Assembly (NCBI RefSeq): GCF_900104445.1
Contig: NZ_FNJI01000028.1
Span: 1 to 64,000 of the forward strand
Length of the DNA stretch: 64,000 bases
Reading direction: 5' to 3'
Source: Desulforhopalus singaporensis
Lineage (GTDB): Bacteria; Desulfobacterota; Desulfobulbia; Desulfobulbales; Desulfocapsaceae
Part shown: positions 60,638 through 64,000 of the stretch, piece after piece
Layout: each line of letters opens with the position of its first letter
How positions within the stretch are numbered: position 1 is the first letter of the stretch
Made by a program: the position numbers and the translations under genes
The notes under the pieces: generated by a model
Told to the model about the DNA's origin: nothing
What the model saw: the letters and a program-made list of their open reading frames with translations, nothing else
Database searches by the model: none

Positions 60638-60943
60638 GATTGTTCTCTACAACAGCGAAAAATGAAAATTATATACGGATATTGAACACCTTTGCCACAT
60701 ATGAGCGTTTTCCGATACTGGTTTTATTATACCTGAATTGTTCTTTCAGTTACCAGCAACATTACAATTCAATATAGACTCGTTAAAATGCAAAACCGTG
60801 GTCGCCAGGGTATAAGATTTTCCCGCAATCGTTTGTAAAACATCCCGCTGCCATGAGATAATAGTGGATGTCAGGTGAACAGCAGGAGGTTTTGCTCTCT
60901 TTTGAGTATCGCAGCACCAGAAGCTGGAGGTGTTACAGAAAAA
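60638..60943. other. divergent intergenic region
   Basis: About 305 bases between the protease gene (minus) and the deacetylase-family gene (plus). It is AT-rich with no gene, hairpin or sigma-54 motif that I can support. Confidence 0.3.
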
Positions 60944-61687
60944 ATGAAGGTTTTTTTTCATCCGCGTTTCTACGACCAGTACACATCCGATCCCGTCGCC
61001 GAAACAGGTAGAATGGAAGCAATCGTCCTGGCGATCATGGATCACGTCGAGCTATGTGAGTGCATGGCGGCAACCGAGGGGGACCTGCTTGCCGCCCACA
61101 CCCATGATCATATAGAAAGGGTCAGACGCCACGGATTGTACGAAATAGCTGCCCTGGCAGCAGGCGGAGCTGTCCAGGCTGCAAAAGCCGGGATGAAAGA
61201 GCCGAGTTTTGCCCTGGTAAGACCGCCGGGCCATCACGCCTCAGGTGACAGCTGCTGGGGCTTTTGTTATTTCAACAATATGGCCGTCGCCCTCTACCGG
61301 GCAAAAGCAGAGCAACTGATCGAAAAGGCTTTCATCCTCGACTTCGACATGCACTACGGAGATGGCAATGTCAACATCCTGGAAGGCGAGAGCTGGGTGG
61401 AGATCCTCAACCCCGAGGCAAAAAACCGCGGGGACTATCTCGACGAGGTAAAATACGCACTTGAAAACAGCAGGGCCGATATCTATGCGGTATCGGCGGG
61501 GTTTGACAACCACGTAAACGACTGGGGCGGACTGCTGTACAGGAAGGATTACCGCTTGATGGGGCAGTGGGTGCACCACGCCGCACGCCGGGGCCAGGGC
61601 GGTTGTTTCGGCATTCTCGAAGGCGGCTACAACCACTCGGTTCTCGGCGGTAACGTACTCGCCTTTCTTGAAGGGATGAAGCGGTGA
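60944..61687 (+). CDS. histone deacetylase / acetylpolyamine amidohydrolase family hydrolase
   Basis: A 247-residue Zn-dependent hydrolase. R-P-P-G-H-H-A (catalytic histidine pair), G-F-C-Y-F-N-N, L-D-F-D-M-H-Y-G-D-G (Zn-binding Asp and His) and S-A-G-F-D-N-H (second Zn aspartate) are all present, followed by L-E-G-G-Y. The protein is shorter than usual (300-370), mainly at the N-terminus and after the second Zn motif. Substrates could be acetylated polyamines, acetylated lysine or other amides. ATG at 60944 is 13 bases from a GGAGG, longer than ideal. It is convergent with pyruvate phosphate dikinase. Confidence 0.87.
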   Translation: MKVFFHPRFYDQYTSDPVAETGRMEAIVLAIMDHVELCECMAATEGDLLAAHTHDHIERVRRHGLYEIAALAAGGAVQAAKAGMKEPSFALVRPPGHHASGDSCWGFCYFNNMAVALYRAKAEQLIEKAFILDFDMHYGDGNVNILEGESWVEILNPEAKNRGDYLDEVKYALENSRADIYAVSAGFDNHVNDWGGLLYRKDYRLMGQWVHHAARRGQGGCFGILEGGYNHSVLGGNVLAFLEGMKR

Positions 61688-61694
61688 CCAGACG

Positions 61695-61734
61695 GGTGCG
61701 GGAAGCGGCATAACCGCTCCCCGCACCTGCTTTT
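61695..61734. terminator. bidirectional terminator between convergent genes
   Basis: GGTGCGGGAAGCGG and CCGCTCCCCGCACC form a 14-bp stem with one G-T pair (61695-61727), followed on the plus strand by TGCTTTT. It separates the deacetylase-family gene and pyruvate phosphate dikinase. Confidence 0.7.
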
Positions 61735-61735
61735 G

Positions 61736-64000
61736 TCAACCTTTGCTGGCTATCGCCGCCCTTGCCGCCGCCAGTCTGGCCAGGGGCACCCGGAACGGTG
61801 AGCACGAAACGTAGTTCAATCCCAGCATATGGCACAGGGCGATGGATTTCGCCTCGCCGCCGTGTTCCCCGCAGATACCAAGCTTGATATCGGGGTTCGT
61901 CTTTCTCCCCTTGTCCACAGCGATGCGCATCAACTCCCCTACGCCGTCGCGGTCAATGGTTTCAAACGGATTTTCGGGAAGAATACCGCGCACCATGTAC
62001 TCGATGAGGAAACCGGACTCAGCATCATCGCGCGAAATGGCGTAGGTTGTCTGGGTCAAATCGTTGGTTCCAAAAGAGAAAAACTCGGCATACTCGGCAA
62101 GCTTATCCGCGGTCAGGGCGGCCCGTGGAATCTCGATCATGGTCCCGAACTTGTAATTGATCTCGAACCCCTGCTCCTCCATGACTTTTCGGGCCTCTGT
62201 CTCCAGCAGCTGACGCTGCACCTTGAGTTCATTGCAATGGCTGGTAAGGGGGATCATGATCTCCGGCCGAACGTCACCGCCATCCCTGGAAACCAGGCAC
62301 GCTGCTTCGATAATCGCCCTGACCTGCATTCTGGTCAATTCGGGGAAGTGGTTTCCAAGCCTTACCCCGCGCAGCCCGAGCATCGGGTTGTCTTCCCGCA
62401 GAACCTCCACCCGCTCGAGAACGTGCTCCTTGTTTCTTACCTGTTCGAGCAGGTCGTCTATGGCTTCAAGGTTGGGAGCATGCTGCAGCTGGATCTTGAG
62501 ATCAGCCAACTCCTTCATGAGCGCAGTCTGGTTCGGCAGAAATTCATGAAGGGGCGGGTCGATCAGCCTGATAACCACCGGCAGCCCGTCCATCACCCGG
62601 AAGAGTCCGGCAAAATCCTCCCGCTGATACGGCAGCAGGGCCTTGATAGCCTCGCTTCGCTGTACCTCCATCTCGGCGAGAATCATCTTCTGCACCAGCG
62701 GCAGTCTTTCTGCCTCCATAAACATATGCTCGGTCCGGCACAGCCCGATACCTTCTGCTCCATACTCCCTGGCCCGTGATGCGTCTACGGGATAATCGGA
62801 GTTGGCCCATACGCCGAGAGTCCGGTACTCATCTGCCCAGGACAGAAGCTTCAGCAGCCACCTGTCCTTGACATCGGGATCCCTGGTTGGCACCTCCCCG
62901 AGAAACACCTCACCCGTGGTGCCATCAACGGAAATGAAATCACCTTCCTTTATGACCTTATCGCCTACCGTGATCTGTCGTCTGGTGAGATCGATATCCA
63001 TATCGTCCACCCCAACCACCGCAGGTTTGCCGAACTGCCTGGCAACCAGCGCGGCATGGCTTGTCCGCCCGCCCCTGCTGGTCACAATTCCCTGAGCGGC
63101 AAGCATCCCGTGGACATCGTCAGGCCGGGTCTCCGGACGCACCATGATGACTTTCTTCCCTTCCTTTTTCCCCCACAATTCGGCCAGATCCGCATCAAGA
63201 GCCACCACTCCAACGGCTGCACCGGGAGAGACATTCAAGCCTTTAGCCAACAGCTTCGCCCCCACCGCCTCGCCGGTGGTGGGTTGGCGGTCGAATTGCG
63301 GGTGAAAGAAGAAATCGAGCAGCTCAGGGGTGACCCGCATCAACGCCTCCTCCTTGGATATAAGCCCTTCTTCCGCCATATCCACCGCAATCCTCACCGC
63401 CGCCTGGGAGGTTCTTTTGCCGTCCCGGGTCTGCAGCATCCACAGCTTACCTTTTTCAATGGTAAACTCGACATCCTGCATATCCCGGTAATGATTCTCC
63501 AGCAGCACCGCCACCCGCTCGAACTCGGCATGCACTTGCGGCATCTCTTTTGCGAGATCCGACAAATCCTTGGTCATCCGTATTCCGGCAACGACATCCT
63601 CACCCTGGGCATTGGTCAGGTAGTCACCCTCGATGTGTTTCTCGCCGGTGGTGCCGCTCCTGGTAAGCGCCACCCCGGTTCCGCTGTCATCACCCAGGTT
63701 ACCGTAAACCATGGCCACGATATTCACAGCGGTTCCCAGATCGTGGGAAATTCCCGCAGCGTTGCGGTAATCTATGGCGCGCTTGCCGTTCCAACTCATA
63801 AACACCGCCTCGGTGGCCATCTGCAGTTGCGCATACGGTTCGGTGGGGAAGTGGTGGTGGGTATGGAACCTGAAAACATTTTTGAACTCTTCGGTGATCG
63901 CCATCCAGTGGTCTGCGGTGAGCTCGGTATCTGATTTCACGCCTGCTTTCAGCCGCATCCTGGTTATGATCTCCTCGAATTTCTCATCGGGGATATGCAT
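61736..64000 (-). CDS. ppdK: pyruvate, phosphate dikinase, 5' end outside window
   Basis: 754 residues of a PPDK of about 880-900; roughly the first 130 residues, including part of the nucleotide-binding domain, lie beyond the right edge. The methionine at the edge is internal. The central swivelling domain has G-G-R-T-S-H-A-A-L-V with the phosphorylated histidine, and the PEP/pyruvate barrel has G-L-C-R-T-E-H-M-F, F-G-T-N-D-L-T-Q-T and L-G-I-C-G-E-H-G-G. It interconverts pyruvate and PEP with ATP and phosphate. In anaerobes it serves gluconeogenesis or glycolysis with PPi. A shared terminator follows. Confidence 0.96.
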   Translation of the reverse strand: MHIPDEKFEEIITRMRLKAGVKSDTELTADHWMAITEEFKNVFRFHTHHHFPTEPYAQLQMATEAVFMSWNGKRAIDYRNAAGISHDLGTAVNIVAMVYGNLGDDSGTGVALTRSGTTGEKHIEGDYLTNAQGEDVVAGIRMTKDLSDLAKEMPQVHAEFERVAVLLENHYRDMQDVEFTIEKGKLWMLQTRDGKRTSQAAVRIAVDMAEEGLISKEEALMRVTPELLDFFFHPQFDRQPTTGEAVGAKLLAKGLNVSPGAAVGVVALDADLAELWGKKEGKKVIMVRPETRPDDVHGMLAAQGIVTSRGGRTSHAALVARQFGKPAVVGVDDMDIDLTRRQITVGDKVIKEGDFISVDGTTGEVFLGEVPTRDPDVKDRWLLKLLSWADEYRTLGVWANSDYPVDASRAREYGAEGIGLCRTEHMFMEAERLPLVQKMILAEMEVQRSEAIKALLPYQREDFAGLFRVMDGLPVVIRLIDPPLHEFLPNQTALMKELADLKIQLQHAPNLEAIDDLLEQVRNKEHVLERVEVLREDNPMLGLRGVRLGNHFPELTRMQVRAIIEAACLVSRDGGDVRPEIMIPLTSHCNELKVQRQLLETEARKVMEEQGFEINYKFGTMIEIPRAALTADKLAEYAEFFSFGTNDLTQTTYAISRDDAESGFLIEYMVRGILPENPFETIDRDGVGELMRIAVDKGRKTNPDIKLGICGEHGGEAKSIALCHMLGLNYVSCSPFRVPLARLAAARAAIASKG

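Noticed and set aside
1-64000. CRISPR arrays, insertion sequences, phage genes, rRNA
   Set aside because: No regularly spaced repeats, transposase or integrase genes, or rRNA-like sequence were seen on reading both strands.

Overview
The window is about 64 kb of a Gram-negative anaerobe, most likely a Desulfobacterota (deltaproteobacterial) sulfate reducer or a close relative. The evidence is the mix of families: an FprA-type flavodiiron protein, a Na+-pumping decarboxylase, pyruvate phosphate dikinase, an ETF plus a membrane HdrD-like Fe-S oxidoreductase, many sigma-54 activators and several -24/-12 promoters. I see no rRNA, tRNA, insertion sequence, prophage or CRISPR array. The genus cannot be fixed from the sequence alone. 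Both ends cut through genes: a decarboxylase beta subunit on the left and pyruvate phosphate dikinase on the right.

Layout. 1-2.5 kb: acyl-CoA dehydrogenase and gamma and beta subunits of a Na+-pumping decarboxylase, which could take glutaryl-CoA to crotonyl-CoA. 3.0-6.6 kb: NAD biosynthesis operon nadC-nadA-nadB. 6.9-9.7 kb: flavodiiron protein and a lipoamide-dehydrogenase-like flavoprotein without redox cysteines. 10.0-14.8 kb: a sensing locus of TorT-like periplasmic binding protein, PAS histidine kinase and NtrC-type response regulator. It is convergent with a sigma-54 operon (19.6-14.9 kb) for N-methylhydantoinase A and B and an acetate-transporter-like protein. 20.1-23.4 kb: adenine deaminase and an orphan radical SAM protein.

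23.4-53.1 kb is the core of the window: a large accessory region for uptake and demethylation of quaternary or N-methylated amines of the glycine betaine type, interrupted only by proB. It holds a BCCT transporter, a complete branched-chain-type ABC transporter, an MttB-family methyltransferase without pyrrolysine, and two DgcA/trimethylamine-dehydrogenase-like flavoproteins flanking a GlcF-like Fe-S protein in overlapping frames. It also holds a dimethylglycine/sarcosine dehydrogenase-like flavoprotein, ETF beta and alpha, and a DgcB/HdrD-like membrane Fe-S oxidoreductase that would pass electrons to the quinone pool. Control genes are three paralogous PAS/AAA/HTH sigma-54 activators and two GntR/FCD regulators. 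Strong -24/-12 promoters precede the BCCT gene, the ABC operon and the mttB operon. The inferred scheme is import, stepwise demethylation (trimethyl to dimethyl to monomethyl to amine), and electron flow through ETF to menaquinone. The actual substrate is not proved by sequence.

53.4-64 kb is ordinary chromosome: Mn2+ exporter mntP, a SulP anion transporter, a DHA2-type MFS exporter, an unusual membrane protein joining a zinc ribbon, a pseudokinase, a trypsin-like protease and a helical-repeat tail, a short histone-deacetylase-family hydrolase, and pyruvate phosphate dikinase.
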